From: Nitrospirota bacterium
GTDB taxonomy: Bacteria > Nitrospirota > Thermodesulfovibrionia > UBA6902
Direction: 5' to 3'
Length of the DNA stretch: 53,019 nt
Assembly: GCA_016207885.1 (NCBI GenBank)
Contig: JACQZE010000005.1
Span: 261,158 to 314,176 of the forward strand
Shown here: in pieces, positions 1 through 11,751 of the stretch
How the letters are laid out: each line of letters begins with the position of its first letter
How positions within the stretch are numbered: position 1 is the first letter of the stretch
Notes under the pieces: model-generated
What the model saw: the letters and a program-made list of their open reading frames with translations, nothing else
What the model was told of the DNA's origin: nothing
The model's database searches: none
Program-made: the position numbers and the translations under genes

Positions 1-144
1 CTCAGCGATATCGGCAGGAAGTTCGGGGGCAAAGACCACTCTACAGTCATACACGCCTGCAAGCTTATTGAAGAGCAGAGAAAGAACGATAAAGACTTCA
101 ACGCCAAGGTTGAATACCTGATAAAAAAATTACGCGAGATCTAA
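1..144 (+). CDS. dnaA: Chromosomal replication initiator DnaA, C-terminal fragment
   Basis: The window opens inside this gene; only the last 47 codons and the TAA stop are present. They encode the end of domain IV, the helix-turn-helix that binds DnaA boxes. The family signature is visible as GGKDHSTVIHAC followed by a basic helix ending KKLREI. DnaA opens the origin and loads the replicative helicase. The next gene is dnaN 41 bases on, the usual dnaA-dnaN order at a bacterial origin. The upstream part and any DnaA-box cluster lie outside the window. Confidence 0.95.
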   Translation, partial: LSDIGRKFGGKDHSTVIHACKLIEEQRKNDKDFNAKVEYLIKKLREI

Positions 145-185
145 TAACATAATAAATTCATAGTCTGAAATTTCAGGAGGGGAAA

Positions 186-1295
186 ATGAAGCTCAGGATA
201 GAAAAAGAAGAACTGCAGAAGGCGTTACAGAATATCCAGGGGATCGTGGACAAGAAGACGACAATGCCTATTCTAAGCCATTTCATGCTGAAGGTCGAAA
301 AGGCCGCATCATCCATAATGGCCACTGACCTGGAGATAGCGCTGAAAGGCCCTGTGGATGGAGAGATAATAGAGAAAGGCAGCATCTGTATCCCGGCAAG
401 AAAACTCTTTGAGATAGTAAAAGAGGCAGATGGAGATATCCTTCTTGAATCACAGGAGAATAACTGGCTGAGGGTCACATCCGGCAAAAGCACTTTTAAG
501 CTGATGGGCCTGCCTGAGGAAGAGTATCCGACACTGCCTGCAATGACAAAGGCAGAGGATATCAGCCTGGATGCCGGCGCATTCAAAAATATGATAGAAA
601 AGACCGTCTATGCCACAGGCGAGAGCGACACAAGGTACACCCTGAACGGCCTGCTGATACACCTCGTGCCGGGAAAGAAGGCCACAGAGATAATTATGGT
701 GGGAACCGACGGGCACAGGCTTGCCATCATCGCAAACAAGATTGCTGGAGATATCTCCGGAGAGATGAAGCTCATCCTGCCTAAAAAGGCCGCCCTGGAA
801 CTCAGGAGGATACTTGAAACAAGTTCAGGCGAGATAACACTGCACCTCGACAAGAACCATATCTTCTTTACGATAGGGGATATAGTCCTGACATCAAGGC
901 TCATTGAGGGAAACTATCCCAACTATGACCAGGTGATACCGAAGGGCAATGAAAGAGAAGTAGTGATAGATAAGGCCACCTGCCTGAAGGCGCTGAGAAG
1001 GACCTCGATAATGAGCAGGGAGAGGACAAACGCGGTCAGGTTTGACATAGAGGCCGGCAAGATCACCCTCATCTCAATAAACCCGGATATCGGCGAGGCA
1101 AGAGAGGAGATAGCAGCCCAGTACAAGGGAGATCCGGTATCCATCGGATACAACGCGCGCTACCTTATGGATGCCATTCAGGCGATGGACGGTGAATCAA
1201 TAAGGTTCGAGATACAGGAACCTTTGAGCCCCACTCTGCTTGTAGAGACAGGCGGAGAAGGCGCCAGATGCGTAATCATGCCGATGAGGGTCTGA
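186..1295 (+). CDS. dnaN: DNA polymerase III beta subunit (sliding clamp)
   Basis: The 369-residue protein has the usual clamp length with three similar domains. It begins MKLRIEKEELQKAL, contains the ATDLEIALKG strand early and a GTDGHRLAI motif near residue 180, and ends in the clamp-typical C-terminus VIMPMRV. It forms a ring on DNA that tethers the polymerase. AGGAGG at 175-180, five bases before the ATG, fixes the start. It sits between dnaA and gyrB; recF, often the next gene, is absent here. Nothing looks broken. Confidence 0.97.
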   Translation: MKLRIEKEELQKALQNIQGIVDKKTTMPILSHFMLKVEKAASSIMATDLEIALKGPVDGEIIEKGSICIPARKLFEIVKEADGDILLESQENNWLRVTSGKSTFKLMGLPEEEYPTLPAMTKAEDISLDAGAFKNMIEKTVYATGESDTRYTLNGLLIHLVPGKKATEIIMVGTDGHRLAIIANKIAGDISGEMKLILPKKAALELRRILETSSGEITLHLDKNHIFFTIGDIVLTSRLIEGNYPNYDQVIPKGNEREVVIDKATCLKALRRTSIMSRERTNAVRFDIEAGKITLISINPDIGEAREEIAAQYKGDPVSIGYNARYLMDAIQAMDGESIRFEIQEPLSPTLLVETGGEGARCVIMPMRV

Positions 1296-1338
1296 GAAAA
1301 AAGTTTAAAAACGGAAAGCGAAAATTAAGGGGACATAG

Positions 1339-3750
<2,412 letters not shown>

Positions 3751-3768
3751 AGACAGCTTTCAGCGATT

Positions 3769-3829
3769 AGCTGTCAGCAGTCAGTTATTATTTCACTCAT
3801 TAATTCCTGACAACTGATAGCTGACAGCT
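3769..3829. repeat. Imperfect inverted repeat between gyrB and gyrA
   Basis: Arms at 3769-3786 and 3812-3829 pair at 16 of 18 positions around a 25-base loop; both carry the AGCTGTCAGC core. A further partial copy (CAGCTTTCAGC) precedes it. The same CAGTCAG style of repeat occurs inside addB at 17055-17084. There is no T-run after the stem and gyrA follows in the same direction, so this looks more like a dispersed intergenic repeat than a terminator. Confidence 0.7.
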
Positions 3830-3846
3830 TTTATAAAGGAGATTAC

Positions 3847-6366
3847 ATGGAACGTTCAGTGATAAATATTGAAGAAGAGATGAAGACATCCTACCTTAAT
3901 TACGCGATGAGCGTAATTATAGGCAGGGCGCTTCCTGATGTAAGGGACGGGCTCAAGCCTGTCCAGCGCAGAATACTCTACGCGATGCTCAGGGAAGGAT
4001 TGCTTCCGGGCAAGCGATACTCCAAATGCGCCGGCGTTGTCGGAGAGGTGCTCAAGAAGTACCACCCGCACGGCGACTCAGCGGTCTATGACGCGCTTGT
4101 CAGGCTTGCGCAGGACTTTAATATGCGGAATATCCTTGTCGACGGGCAGGGCAACTTCGGCTCTGTTGACGGCGACCCTGCTGCCGCGTACCGTTATACA
4201 GAGGCAAAACTTACAAAGATAGCAGAAGAGATGCTCACTGACATAGACAAGGAGACAGTTGACTTCATCCCCAACTATGACGAGACAACTACCGAGCCTA
4301 CTGTGCTGCCTTCAAAGGTTCCGAACCTTATCATCAACGGCTCAGCAGGAATAGCGGTCGGCATGGCGACAAATATCCCGCCGCACAATCTCGGCGAGAT
4401 AGTGGACGGCCTTCTTATGATGATAGCCGACCCTGATGTCGAGATATCCGCACTGATGAAGAAGATCAAGGGGCCTGACTTCCCGACAGGCAGCGCCATA
4501 TACGGGAAAAAAGGCATAGCTGACGCCTACATGACAGGCAGGGGACTGATAAGGATCAGGGCAAAGACGGTTGAAGAAGAGTACTCAAAAGGCACGCGCA
4601 TCATCATCACGGAACTGCCTTATCAGGTGAATAAATCAAGGCTCGTGGAGAAGATAGCCGAGCTTGTGCGCGAAAAGAAGATCGAGGGCATCTCCGATCT
4701 GCGGGATGAATCAGACCGCAAAGGGATAAGGGTTGTGATCGAACTGAAGAAAGGCGCTTTCCTCCAGGTCGTGCTCAACCAGCTTTACAAACATACGCCG
4801 ATGGCAACCACATTCGGTGTCATACTCCTTGCCATAGTCAACGGACAGCCGAAGGTGCTTAACCTTGCGCAGATGCTCTCTCTCTTTCTGGACCACAGGC
4901 GTATTATCATCAGAAGAAAGACCGAGTTCGAGCTGAGAAAGGCCAGGGAAAGGGCCCACATACTTGAAGGTCTCAAGATAGCTCTTGATAATCTTGACGC
5001 GATAATCAAGCTCATCAGGGCGTCAAAGACCCCTTCCGAGGCGCTTGAGGGGCTGATGAATAAATTCCCTCTTACAAAGATACAGGCGCAGGCGATACTC
5101 GATATGAAGCTCCAGAGGCTTACGGGGCTTGAGCGCGACAAGATCATCGAGGACTATGAAGCGCTTATCAAGGAGATAGAGAGGCTTATATCGATCCTGG
5201 CGAGCCCTGAACTCATCAATAACATAATCAAGGAAGAGCTGGCCGAGATAAAGGAAAAGTACGCTGACAAGAGGCGCACGACGATCACAGGCGAGGCAGA
5301 GGATATAACCATAGAAGATCTCATCACTGAAGAAGATATGGTTGTCACGATCTCCCGCCTTGGTTTTGTAAAACGGACAGCGGCAGACCTCTACAAGAGC
5401 CAGAAGAGGGGCGGCACCGGAAAGAAGGGCATGTCTCTAAGGGGCGGCGCCGGAAAGAAAGGCACGGATGGAACAGCCGTTACATCAGCTGACGCGCAAT
5501 CTCCTGTAATTGAGAGAGAGGAGGATATGGTCGAGACCCTCTTTAAGGCCTCGACACATGACTACGCCCTATTCTTTACGAATTTCGGCAGGCTCTACTG
5601 GCTCAAGGTCTACGAAATCCCGGAGGGCGACAGGGCAACAAAGGGCAGGGCCATCGTAAACCTCCTGAAAATATCCCCGCATGAAAGGATAACAGCGGTA
5701 TTCCCTGTCAAAGAGTTCCGGGAAGACCAGTATCTGGTCATGGCAACAAGAAAGGGCACCGTCAAGAAGACGGCGCTTGAGGCATACAGCCATCCGAGGG
5801 CAAACGGCATTAACGCCATATCGCTTGAAGAGGGAGACGAACTCGTAGGCGTGAGGATAACCGGCGGGAATGAGGACATTAACCTCAGCACAAAGAACGG
5901 CCTCTCGATACGCTTCAATGAAAAAGATGTCAGGTCCATGGGGCGCACCGCAAAGGGAGTGAGAGGCATCAGGCTCAAAGCTGATGATGAGGTCGTCTCT
6001 GTGGATGTTCTGGATGAAGAGACCACACTACTCACTGTTACACAGAACGGGTTCGGCAAGAGAACCAGGGCAAGTGAATACAGGCTTCAGAGCAGGGGCG
6101 GCAAGGGAGTCTTCACTATCAAGGTCACGCCCAAGAACGGCAAGGTGGTCGGCGTACTCAAGGTCACAAAAGATGACGAGATAATAATCATAGCCAACAG
6201 CGGCAAGCTCATCCGCATGAAGGCATCAAGCATATCCCTTATCGGCAGGGCAACCCAGGGTGTCACCCTCATAAAGCTCGCGGAAAACGACAAGGTCGTC
6301 GGGATCGCGCTTGTTGCTGAGAAAGATGAAGAAGATATTAATGAGGATATGGCTGAGAAGAAATAA
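3847..6366 (+). CDS. gyrA: DNA gyrase subunit A
   Basis: This is the cleavage-religation subunit of gyrase (839 residues). The N-terminus [24 protein letters not shown] is diagnostic in its first half. The active-site Arg-Tyr is in [10 protein letters not shown], with the Tyr near residue 117 (Tyr122 in E. coli). The C-terminal half forms the DNA-wrapping beta-pinwheel. The GyrA box, normally close to QRRGGKG, reads [10 protein letters not shown]. It is followed at once by a second RGGAGKKG and a polar insertion of about 25 residues before the next blade. AAAGGAGA precedes the ATG. The tail is acidic and ends in AEKK. Confidence 0.97.
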   Translation: MERSVINIEEEMKTSYLNYAMSVIIGRALPDVRDGLKPVQRRILYAMLREGLLPGKRYSKCAGVVGEVLKKYHPHGDSAVYDALVRLAQDFNMRNILVDGQGNFGSVDGDPAAAYRYTEAKLTKIAEEMLTDIDKETVDFIPNYDETTTEPTVLPSKVPNLIINGSAGIAVGMATNIPPHNLGEIVDGLLMMIADPDVEISALMKKIKGPDFPTGSAIYGKKGIADAYMTGRGLIRIRAKTVEEEYSKGTRIIITELPYQVNKSRLVEKIAELVREKKIEGISDLRDESDRKGIRVVIELKKGAFLQVVLNQLYKHTPMATTFGVILLAIVNGQPKVLNLAQMLSLFLDHRRIIIRRKTEFELRKARERAHILEGLKIALDNLDAIIKLIRASKTPSEALEGLMNKFPLTKIQAQAILDMKLQRLTGLERDKIIEDYEALIKEIERLISILASPELINNIIKEELAEIKEKYADKRRTTITGEAEDITIEDLITEEDMVVTISRLGFVKRTAADLYKSQKRGGTGKKGMSLRGGAGKKGTDGTAVTSADAQSPVIEREEDMVETLFKASTHDYALFFTNFGRLYWLKVYEIPEGDRATKGRAIVNLLKISPHERITAVFPVKEFREDQYLVMATRKGTVKKTALEAYSHPRANGINAISLEEGDELVGVRITGGNEDINLSTKNGLSIRFNEKDVRSMGRTAKGVRGIRLKADDEVVSVDVLDEETTLLTVTQNGFGKRTRASEYRLQSRGGKGVFTIKVTPKNGKVVGVLKVTKDDEIIIIANSGKLIRMKASSISLIGRATQGVTLIKLAENDKVVGIALVAEKDEEDINEDMAEKK

Positions 6367-6390
6367 AGCCTTTTGAAAATAAAACAGCTT

Positions 6391-6437
6391 AAAGAGCTGT
6401 TGGATGAACTCTACAGCAGTTCCTTCAACAGCTCTTT
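6391..6437. terminator. Stem-loop between convergent gyrA and PilZ gene
   Basis: A perfect 12-base inverted repeat (AAAGAGCTGTTG at 6391-6402 with its complement at 6426-6437) encloses a 23-base loop. It lies just after gyrA and runs into the last codons of the convergent PilZ gene, so it could end transcripts from both sides. There is no strong T-run, so function is uncertain. Confidence 0.4.
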
Positions 6438-6728
6438 GTAGTTTGGAAGGGCATCAACGATCTCAACACCTATGCTGTTGGTCAGTTTATGCGGAGGGGT
6501 CTTGTACAGCCACTTTACCCTGCAGTTCAGGCAGACAGGTTCTTTGCCTTGGGGTTCAAGCCTGACCTGAACTTCCGAGCCTGTAGAAATTCCCATCTCC
6601 TCATCCATGGGAAGCGTTCTCATGTATAAGCCATCCTCACAAATGCTGCTTGTAAAGCCCTGGAACGCTGAGTCCCCGTATAACAGCCTGGCCTTAATAT
6701 TGACCATCTTCTTTGTAAGGCATATCAT
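6411..6728 (-). CDS. PilZ-domain protein (putative c-di-GMP receptor)
   Basis: A 105-residue single-domain protein with a PilZ-like beta-barrel pattern. It has a basic N-terminal stretch, a SSICEDGLYMRT segment resembling the (D/N)xSxxG turn, a central strand pair (VQVRLEPQ, LNCRVKWLY) and NSIGVEIVD near the end. The usual RxxxR motif is not clear in the N-terminus, so c-di-GMP binding is not assured. AAGGAG lies seven bases before the ATG. It is transcribed alone, convergent with gyrA. Confidence 0.6.
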   Translation of the reverse strand: MICLTKKMVNIKARLLYGDSAFQGFTSSICEDGLYMRTLPMDEEMGISTGSEVQVRLEPQGKEPVCLNCRVKWLYKTPPHKLTNSIGVEIVDALPNYKELLKELL

Positions 6729-6890
6729 GTCTGAACTCCTTTATGTTTTTCAGGGATTGCGAAGTTTAAAATCAGGTTCTTATTCTGTTTATATCATTAA
6801 AAACCCCTTGCCTGCAAATTTAAAGTTGTCATAGACGGATAATTATGGCTTATTGGTATGATTGCGCAACTAAATGCTGCGAACGGTTCG

Positions 6891-7421
6891 TCAGTCTTCC
6901 CACCAGAGCCCATACCCGTAATGCCAGGGATAACCCATTTCAAAGCGGTGCCGGGGATATCTGTAATAGTCTTCCTTCCCCTCTTCCCAGAGATAAAGCT
7001 CTATTATCTTAAAAAGAGGATAAGTGTATTCGATCTCATCGATCATGCCTTTGCGCGTCCCGATATATTCACCGGCGATCGTGACCTCCCTCTTTTCCTG
7101 AAAGATCATAGGGTCAAGTATCCTGGCGCTGCCGGGGAAGAGCGCCAGAAACCTGCCTGCGGAATTATCAATGCCCTGATGGTATCCCCTTGAATCAACA
7201 GGAACGTACAGCGCCTCGATAAGCGAGCCTTCCTTTGTCAAAGTGGTTTTAGCTATGACCCCTCCGAACATAAGGGTCTTGCCCTGATAGAAACCCGGGT
7301 TTTGGGCCACATCTGACAATGTGAAGTTGTAAACAGATTGCCCGACAAGGCCCTGCCTGAGGACAGGCGCGCAGGATATAAGGATCATTGAGGCTATTAT
7401 TATGAAGGCCGTCCTTCTCAT
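6891..7421 (-). CDS. Slp-family outer-membrane lipoprotein
   Basis: A 176-residue exported lipoprotein. The N-terminus MRRTAFIIIASMILISCAP is a lipoprotein signal with the modified Cys at residue 17. The body matches my memory of the Slp (starvation-inducible lipoprotein) family: a short segment naming a first domain, then a strand such as GKTLMFGGVIAKT, a repeated pattern in VTIAGEYIG, and a Tyr/Trp/His-rich tail. The role in this family is poorly known. There is no obvious operon partner; the next reverse-strand gene starts over 100 bases away. Confidence 0.7.
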   Translation of the reverse strand: MRRTAFIIIASMILISCAPVLRQGLVGQSVYNFTLSDVAQNPGFYQGKTLMFGGVIAKTTLTKEGSLIEALYVPVDSRGYHQGIDNSAGRFLALFPGSARILDPMIFQEKREVTIAGEYIGTRKGMIDEIEYTYPLFKIIELYLWEEGKEDYYRYPRHRFEMGYPWHYGYGLWWED

Positions 7422-7528
7422 ATCTACATCTTACTTGATTTTATAATGAGAGTAAAATGTATGGGTGGTAAACGCTTATGTCAGAAATACAGGATTGGGG
7501 CGAGATGCTGTCGGGCGGGCCTATTAAC

Positions 7529-7711
7529 TCATGCTGAGCAGTTTTTTTTCCATAGACAATCGGCCTGAGAACAGTCATTTGACAGATTGGTCCCGAAACA
7601 ATCAAAGTTGCCTTCCGCTACCTGTATCGCGCGGATAAGATCCTCTTTCTTCATGTTTGTATCGTTTATGCCTAACTCCTTTGCAATTTTCTTTATGTCT
7701 TTGAGTTTCAT
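7529..7711 (-). CDS. Small Rho_N/SAP-like domain protein
   Basis: A 60-residue protein. Residues 1-35 (MKLKDIKKIAKELGIN then KKEDLIRAIQ) form the helix-extended-loop-helix of the Rho N-terminal/SAP-like domain. The last 25 residues carry four cysteines (CFGT, CSQADC, CXKKNC-like), which could bind a metal or be redox active. Such small Rho_N proteins are known from delta-proteobacteria and Nitrospirota, but I know of no function. A GGGGATC stretch before the ATG is a weak ribosome site. Confidence 0.6.
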   Translation of the reverse strand: MKLKDIKKIAKELGINDTNMKKEDLIRAIQVAEGNFDCFGTNLSNDCSQADCLWKKNCSA

Positions 7712-7740
7712 TTGATCCCCCGTATTAAACTGAAATTAAA

Positions 7741-8034
7741 TTAATAAGCCGGATGGTTCTTTCGAGAACCAAATTCTTCCGCAAGCACCTTCCTCAGAAA
7801 ATCACATTCCACGCAATTTGCTATCTTCTGTGCAAATGTGCCCTGCCTTTCGCCGTTACAAAATGTTCCGGCAACTGCCCAGCATCCCCTGCCTGCGTTA
7901 AAACCGCCATGCACCCCGTGATAATTATCATCAATGCTTGAAGGACAGACGCCAAGCTCAGCCGCCTTGCTGCCGCCCGGCTCTCTGCCGCATTTTTTAA
8001 ATTCCCAGCAATTTAGTTTTTTATTGTCATTCAT
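7741..8034 (-). CDS. Two-CW domain protein (small Cys-rich)
   Basis: A protein of about 97 residues with repeated Cys-Trp signatures: NCWEFKKCGREPGG near the start and GCWAVAGTFC in the middle, plus CVECDFL near the end. I recall this as the two-CW family, mostly from anaerobic or sulfate-reducing lineages, with unknown role; metal binding is plausible. I chose ATG at 8034 (MNDNKK). An in-frame TTG at 8043 would add three residues. Neither start has a good ribosome site. Confidence 0.6.
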   Translation of the reverse strand: MNDNKKLNCWEFKKCGREPGGSKAAELGVCPSSIDDNYHGVHGGFNAGRGCWAVAGTFCNGERQGTFAQKIANCVECDFLRKVLAEEFGSRKNHPAY

Positions 8035-8189
8035 GTGAGCCAAAACGCAGTGAGGGATTTTACGTTAATAACGTATATCACAATCATATTACATTCTGAC
8101 AAGAATGAAAATCGGGGGAGAACCCTACTCTGTTATGCTAAATGCCTGAGCGCAGAATAAGGCTGTAATAAGAGGACAATAAAAGAAAA

Positions 8190-9131
8190 TCAACTGACGA
8201 TCAGCGGGTGTTTCATGAGCTGGTTTCTCTGAGCCGAGCGCACCGTATTCTCAAGAAGCATCGCTATGGTCACAGGCCCTACTCCGCCTGGAACAGGAGT
8301 AATAAAAGATGCCTTCTTTTCAACCGATTCAAAATCAACATCGCCGACGATGCTGCCGTCCTTCAGGACATTGATGCCGATGTCCACAACCACAACGCCT
8401 TCCTTGACCATGTCTCCTTTGATCAGGCCTTTCACTCCCGTGGCTGAGCAGAGTATATCAGCCTGTCTTGTGAAATTGCCAAGATCCTTTGTCTCTCTGT
8501 GGCAGACTGTGACTGTGGCTTCCTTTGCAAGGAACATGAGCGACAGCGGCTTTCCGACCGCGAGGCTCTTGCCGATGACAACGGCATGTTTGCCCTTTAT
8601 ATCAATGCCGTAGCTCTCTATAAGCCTGATGACGCCGAACGGCGTGCAGGGCAGATAGCTTGAGGCGGCATGCATCGCCATACCTTGATAGAGGCTGTCG
8701 TAATCGCCGTTCTTGAATATCTGAAATGTGGACTCGTCCGCCGCGAGCCTTCCGACAGAGAGGGAGCCGAGCCCGTCAATATCCTTTTCAGGAAGTATCT
8801 CGTTCACTATCCTGCGCGGGTTGATCTTTTTTGGGAGAGGAAAGAGCACGAGAAGCCCGTTTATCCTCTCATCATTATTAATTGCATGAACCTCATTGAG
8901 CATCTCATTCACTGAAGCGTCCGCAGGCAGGATATACTCATGCGCCTTTATCCCGGCCTTTTTGCATGCCTTTAATGTCGCGAGAAAATACTGCTTTGCC
9001 GCGGGATTGTCATCAAACATAAGCATCCCGAGCCCGACATCAATGCCATGTTCTCTAAGTCCTTCCACATCCTTTTTTACCCTCTCTTTTATCTTTTCCG
9101 AGAGGCTTTGCCCCTTCATTATCTCTGCCAT
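8190..9131 (-). CDS. folD: FolD-like methylenetetrahydrofolate dehydrogenase lacking the catalytic lysine
   Basis: A 313-residue member of the bifunctional 5,10-methylene-THF dehydrogenase/cyclohydrolase family, which interconverts one-carbon folates in the cytoplasm. Family motifs are clear: EKDIDGL, PCTPFGVIRLIE, the nucleotide-binding VVIGKSLAVGKPLS, and TPVPGGVGPVTIAML. Two departures stand out. In the YxxxK motif (E. coli Tyr50/Lys54) Tyr48 is kept, but position 52 is Thr. The usual LVQLPLP reads LVLFPLP. There is also an insertion of about 23 residues after VGRL. Lys is needed for cyclohydrolase activity, so this may be dehydrogenase only. ATG at 9131 is chosen because upstream in-frame sequence is not FolD-like. 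Confidence 0.85.
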   Translation of the reverse strand: MAEIMKGQSLSEKIKERVKKDVEGLREHGIDVGLGMLMFDDNPAAKQYFLATLKACKKAGIKAHEYILPADASVNEMLNEVHAINNDERINGLLVLFPLPKKINPRRIVNEILPEKDIDGLGSLSVGRLAADESTFQIFKNGDYDSLYQGMAMHAASSYLPCTPFGVIRLIESYGIDIKGKHAVVIGKSLAVGKPLSLMFLAKEATVTVCHRETKDLGNFTRQADILCSATGVKGLIKGDMVKEGVVVVDIGINVLKDGSIVGDVDFESVEKKASFITPVPGGVGPVTIAMLLENTVRSAQRNQLMKHPLIVS

Positions 9132-9261
9132 GTTGTCCGCCTTCCGATTATCAATAACCGTCTTATTGTTTGTTATGCTAATTTTATCATTGAACTGCGT
9201 CTTAATCCATACCATGGAAAATGTTAAACTTAAATACCCGTAGAAAATCAAAGGAGCACAG

Positions 9262-9918
9262 ATGCTGAAAAACATACCGTTAAAAGATATAAAATACGTC
9301 CTGCTTGACATGGACGGAACTCTGCTTGACCTTTATTTCGATGATTATTTCTGGAGACACCTCGTACCTGAAAAGTATGCTGAGAAGCATGACATGACAT
9401 TCGGAGCGGCGCAGGAGTATCTATACAAAACCTACAAGCATCATGAGAGAACCCTGAACTGGTGCGATATCGACTTCTGGTCAAAAGAGCTGAAGCTTGA
9501 CATCCCGGCGCTGAAGGAGCAGATAAGGCATCTCATTGAAGTGCATCCTCATGTCATTGATTTTCTCAAGATGCTCAGGAAAGAGAAGAAGAAGGTATTC
9601 CTTCTTACAAACGCGCATTATAAGACGGTCAATATAAAGTTCAAGAAGACCGCCATAGGAGAATATTTCGACTCTGTGCTCTGCTCTTTTGATGTAGGGC
9701 ATCCGAAAGAATACCTGGAGTTCTGGGAAAAGGCCGAGAAGAAGCTCGGATTTACAAAAGAGCATTCCCTCTTCATCGATGACACTGAAGATGTGCTGAA
9801 GACGGCAAGGGATTACGGGATAAAATACCTCCTCTTCAAGGCGCATGCTAACTCAAAAATTGAGCATGGCAAGTCAGAGCACTTCCAGTCCATCACCGAC
9901 TTCAGGCAGTTGATGTAG
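9262..9918 (+). CDS. HAD-superfamily nucleotidase (YrfG-like)
   Basis: A 218-residue HAD hydrolase. Motif I is DMDGTLLDL (nucleophile Asp near residue 16), motif II is LLTNAH, the Lys is in HPKEY, and motif III/IV is FIDDTEDVL. Short segments such as FDDYFWRHLVPEKYA match the GMP/IMP nucleotidase YrfG group as I recall it, which dephosphorylates purine monophosphates. It diverges from the folD gene, sharing the 130-base gap 9132-9261, and converges on rho. AAAGGAG precedes the ATG. Confidence 0.75.
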   Translation: MLKNIPLKDIKYVLLDMDGTLLDLYFDDYFWRHLVPEKYAEKHDMTFGAAQEYLYKTYKHHERTLNWCDIDFWSKELKLDIPALKEQIRHLIEVHPHVIDFLKMLRKEKKKVFLLTNAHYKTVNIKFKKTAIGEYFDSVLCSFDVGHPKEYLEFWEKAEKKLGFTKEHSLFIDDTEDVLKTARDYGIKYLLFKAHANSKIEHGKSEHFQSITDFRQLM

Positions 9919-9956
9919 AAGCAGAAAACAACCTTCTTATAAACTCCATTTCTTCT

Positions 9957-10014
9957 GTCATTCCGGCTTGTCCGGAATCTTTTCCCGTAAGGATTCCGGA
10001 CAAGCCGGAATGAC
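9957..10014. repeat. 23-bp perfect inverted repeat, copy 1
   Basis: Arms 9957-9979 and 9992-10014 are perfect complements around a 12-base loop. The arm starts GTCATTCCGGCTTGTCCGG. An identical pair of arms with a different 24-base loop is at 29589-29658. Here it lies between convergent genes (HAD hydrolase and rho), so it may also block read-through. Two identical arm pairs with unrelated loops argue for a dispersed palindromic repeat family. Confidence 0.85.
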
Positions 10015-10038
10015 GCAACGGGTACTTATTAACCTACT

Positions 10039-11382
10039 CTACTTATTCATCATCTCCAGGAAATCCTTGTTGCTCTTTGTCCCGTTAAGCTTATCAAGCA
10101 GGAATTCCATGCTCTCAACAGGACTGAGCGAGTGCAGTACCTTTCTAAGTATCCACATCCTCTGAAGTACATCCCTTTCAACAAGAAGCTCCTCTTTCCT
10201 TGTGCCTGAGGCATTGATATTAATGCTCGGGAATACGCGTTTCTCAACGAGTTTTCTGTCGAGGTGAAGCTCCATATTGCCGGTGCCTTTGAACTCTTCA
10301 AATATGACATCGTCCATCCTGCTGCCTGTATCAACAAGAGCTGTCGCGATAATCGTAAGACTGCCGCCGTCCTCTATATTTCTCGCGGTTCCGAAGAATC
10401 TCTTTGGTTTCTGAAGCGCGTTTGAATCAAGGCCTCCTGAAAGCACCTTGCCGCTTGCGGGTATCACAGCGTTGTAGGCCCTTGCGAGCCTTGTTATGGA
10501 ATCCAAAAGTATGACCACATTCTTTTTGCTCTCAACAAGCCTCTTCGCCCTCTCCATTACCATCTCCGCGACCTGTATATGCCTCTGCGGCGGCTCATCG
10601 AATGTCGATCCGATTATCTCGGTGTCAACCTGCCTCTTCCAGTCGGTGACCTCTTCAGGCCTCTCATCTATAAGAAGGATGATAAGGTGGACTTCAGGAT
10701 GGTTATGTTTTATAGCCTTTGCTATGGATTGAAGGAGAACTGTCTTTCCTGTTCTCGGCGCCGCGACTATCATGCCCCTCTGCCCCATTCCTATCGGGGT
10801 GACAAGCTCCATAACGCGTGTAGAGTAGTCAGTTTTATCATACTCAAGATTTATGCGCTGGGTCGGATAATACGGGATAAGGTTGTCAAAGAGCTGCCGT
10901 TTTACGTTCTCATCAGGCGGCTCATGTGTTATCGCCTCAACTTTGAGCAGGGCGAAGTATCTTTCGCTCTCTTTCGGAGGGCGTATCTGCCCTGTGACAA
11001 GGTCGCCTGTTCTCAGATTGAATCTCCGGATCTGGGAAGGCGACACATAAATATCATCAGGCCCGGGAAGGTAGCTGTAATCAGGAGAACGGAGAAAACC
11101 GAATCCGTCAGGAAGTATCTCAAGCACGCCCTCACCGAATATGAGCCCGGTCTTTTCCGTCTGCGCCTGCAAAATGGCGAATATAAGGTCCTGCTTCCTA
11201 AGCCCCCTGGCGCCTTCGATGTTCATCTCTTTGGCTAACTGGGTCAGCTCGGAGATCGGAAGTTCTTTTAATTTAGTTATGTTCATTCCTTCGGATTTCA
11301 TTACCGGTTTGTTTTCTGTTTTGCTCTCTGCTTTAACTGCCGGCTTACTCTCTGTCTTTGTGTCATTTGCTTTTCTTACCAC
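10039..11382 (-). CDS. rho: Transcription termination factor Rho
   Basis: A 447-residue RNA-dependent hexameric ATPase that ends transcription. Residues 1-35 are a Lys/Glu-rich extension not seen in E. coli Rho. Residues 36-75 form the Rho_N helical domain, and residues 80-155 the RNA-binding cold-shock-like domain (PDGFGFLRS). The ATPase follows with Walker A AAPRTGKT (Lys near 213), the [14 protein letters not shown] catalytic-loop region and [13 protein letters not shown]. The start is GTG at 11382 with AGGAG eight bases upstream. A strong promoter lies about 250 bases further up, leaving a long leader, as in other bacteria where rho regulates itself. Confidence 0.96.
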   Translation of the reverse strand: MVRKANDTKTESKPAVKAESKTENKPVMKSEGMNITKLKELPISELTQLAKEMNIEGARGLRKQDLIFAILQAQTEKTGLIFGEGVLEILPDGFGFLRSPDYSYLPGPDDIYVSPSQIRRFNLRTGDLVTGQIRPPKESERYFALLKVEAITHEPPDENVKRQLFDNLIPYYPTQRINLEYDKTDYSTRVMELVTPIGMGQRGMIVAAPRTGKTVLLQSIAKAIKHNHPEVHLIILLIDERPEEVTDWKRQVDTEIIGSTFDEPPQRHIQVAEMVMERAKRLVESKKNVVILLDSITRLARAYNAVIPASGKVLSGGLDSNALQKPKRFFGTARNIEDGGSLTIIATALVDTGSRMDDVIFEEFKGTGNMELHLDRKLVEKRVFPSININASGTRKEELLVERDVLQRMWILRKVLHSLSPVESMEFLLDKLNGTKSNKDFLEMMNK

Positions 11383-11751
11383 GGGAATTACTCCTTTTTT
11401 GCGAGGTTTTTAATTTGAGGTTTTTATTTGTGGGGTTTCTTAATATGAATTATTGATAAAATATCTATTGAAAGTTTTGCCCTATAAGCTAAAACCGGAT
11501 ATAAAGAAGGACTTCAGTTTGCATAAAGCAGATAAATAGCGTTTTTAACAGAATTTCTTATGATCGTGAAATTTATTTTATTGGAAACATTAACCTGAAT
11601 GATTATATATCGGGAACAGGTTGAAGAACTATTACAACTATATAGCAGAACATTTTTTTTGTCAATACACCTTTTGTTTTCATATTATTATTATTATTAT
11701 TTATCATCCGCAGGTTGCATTTTTACAAGGTCTCTGTAAAAATATTTGACC
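11383..11751. other. AT-rich intergenic region with rho leader
   Basis: This gap of about 370 bases separates rho (reverse) and cutA (forward). It is clearly more AT-rich than its surroundings, with a TTA/ATT microsatellite-like run near 11687-11702 and a T8 tract at 11653-11660. I see no convincing gene in it; the short reverse ORF at 11697-11882 overlaps cutA. It holds the rho promoter and a leader of about 250 bases. Confidence 0.6.
11637..11665 (-). promoter_or_regulatory. Sigma70-type promoter of rho
   Basis: On the reverse strand a perfect -35 hexamer TTGACA (11665-11660) and TATAGT (11642-11637) are 17 bases apart. The predicted transcript starts near 11630, leaving about 250 bases of untranslated leader before the GTG start of rho. 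The long leader fits Rho autoregulation by termination inside its own leader, known in E. coli; that part is inference. Confidence 0.7.

Noticed and set aside
9132-9311. In-frame N-terminal extension of the FolD-like protein.
   Set aside because: The extra 60 residues are not FolD-like and would overlap the divergent HAD gene. ATG at 9131 gives a normal N-terminus.
10579-11238. Long forward ORF antisense to rho (219 codons).
   Set aside because: It is a shadow of the rho coding frame; rho is certain from its motifs.
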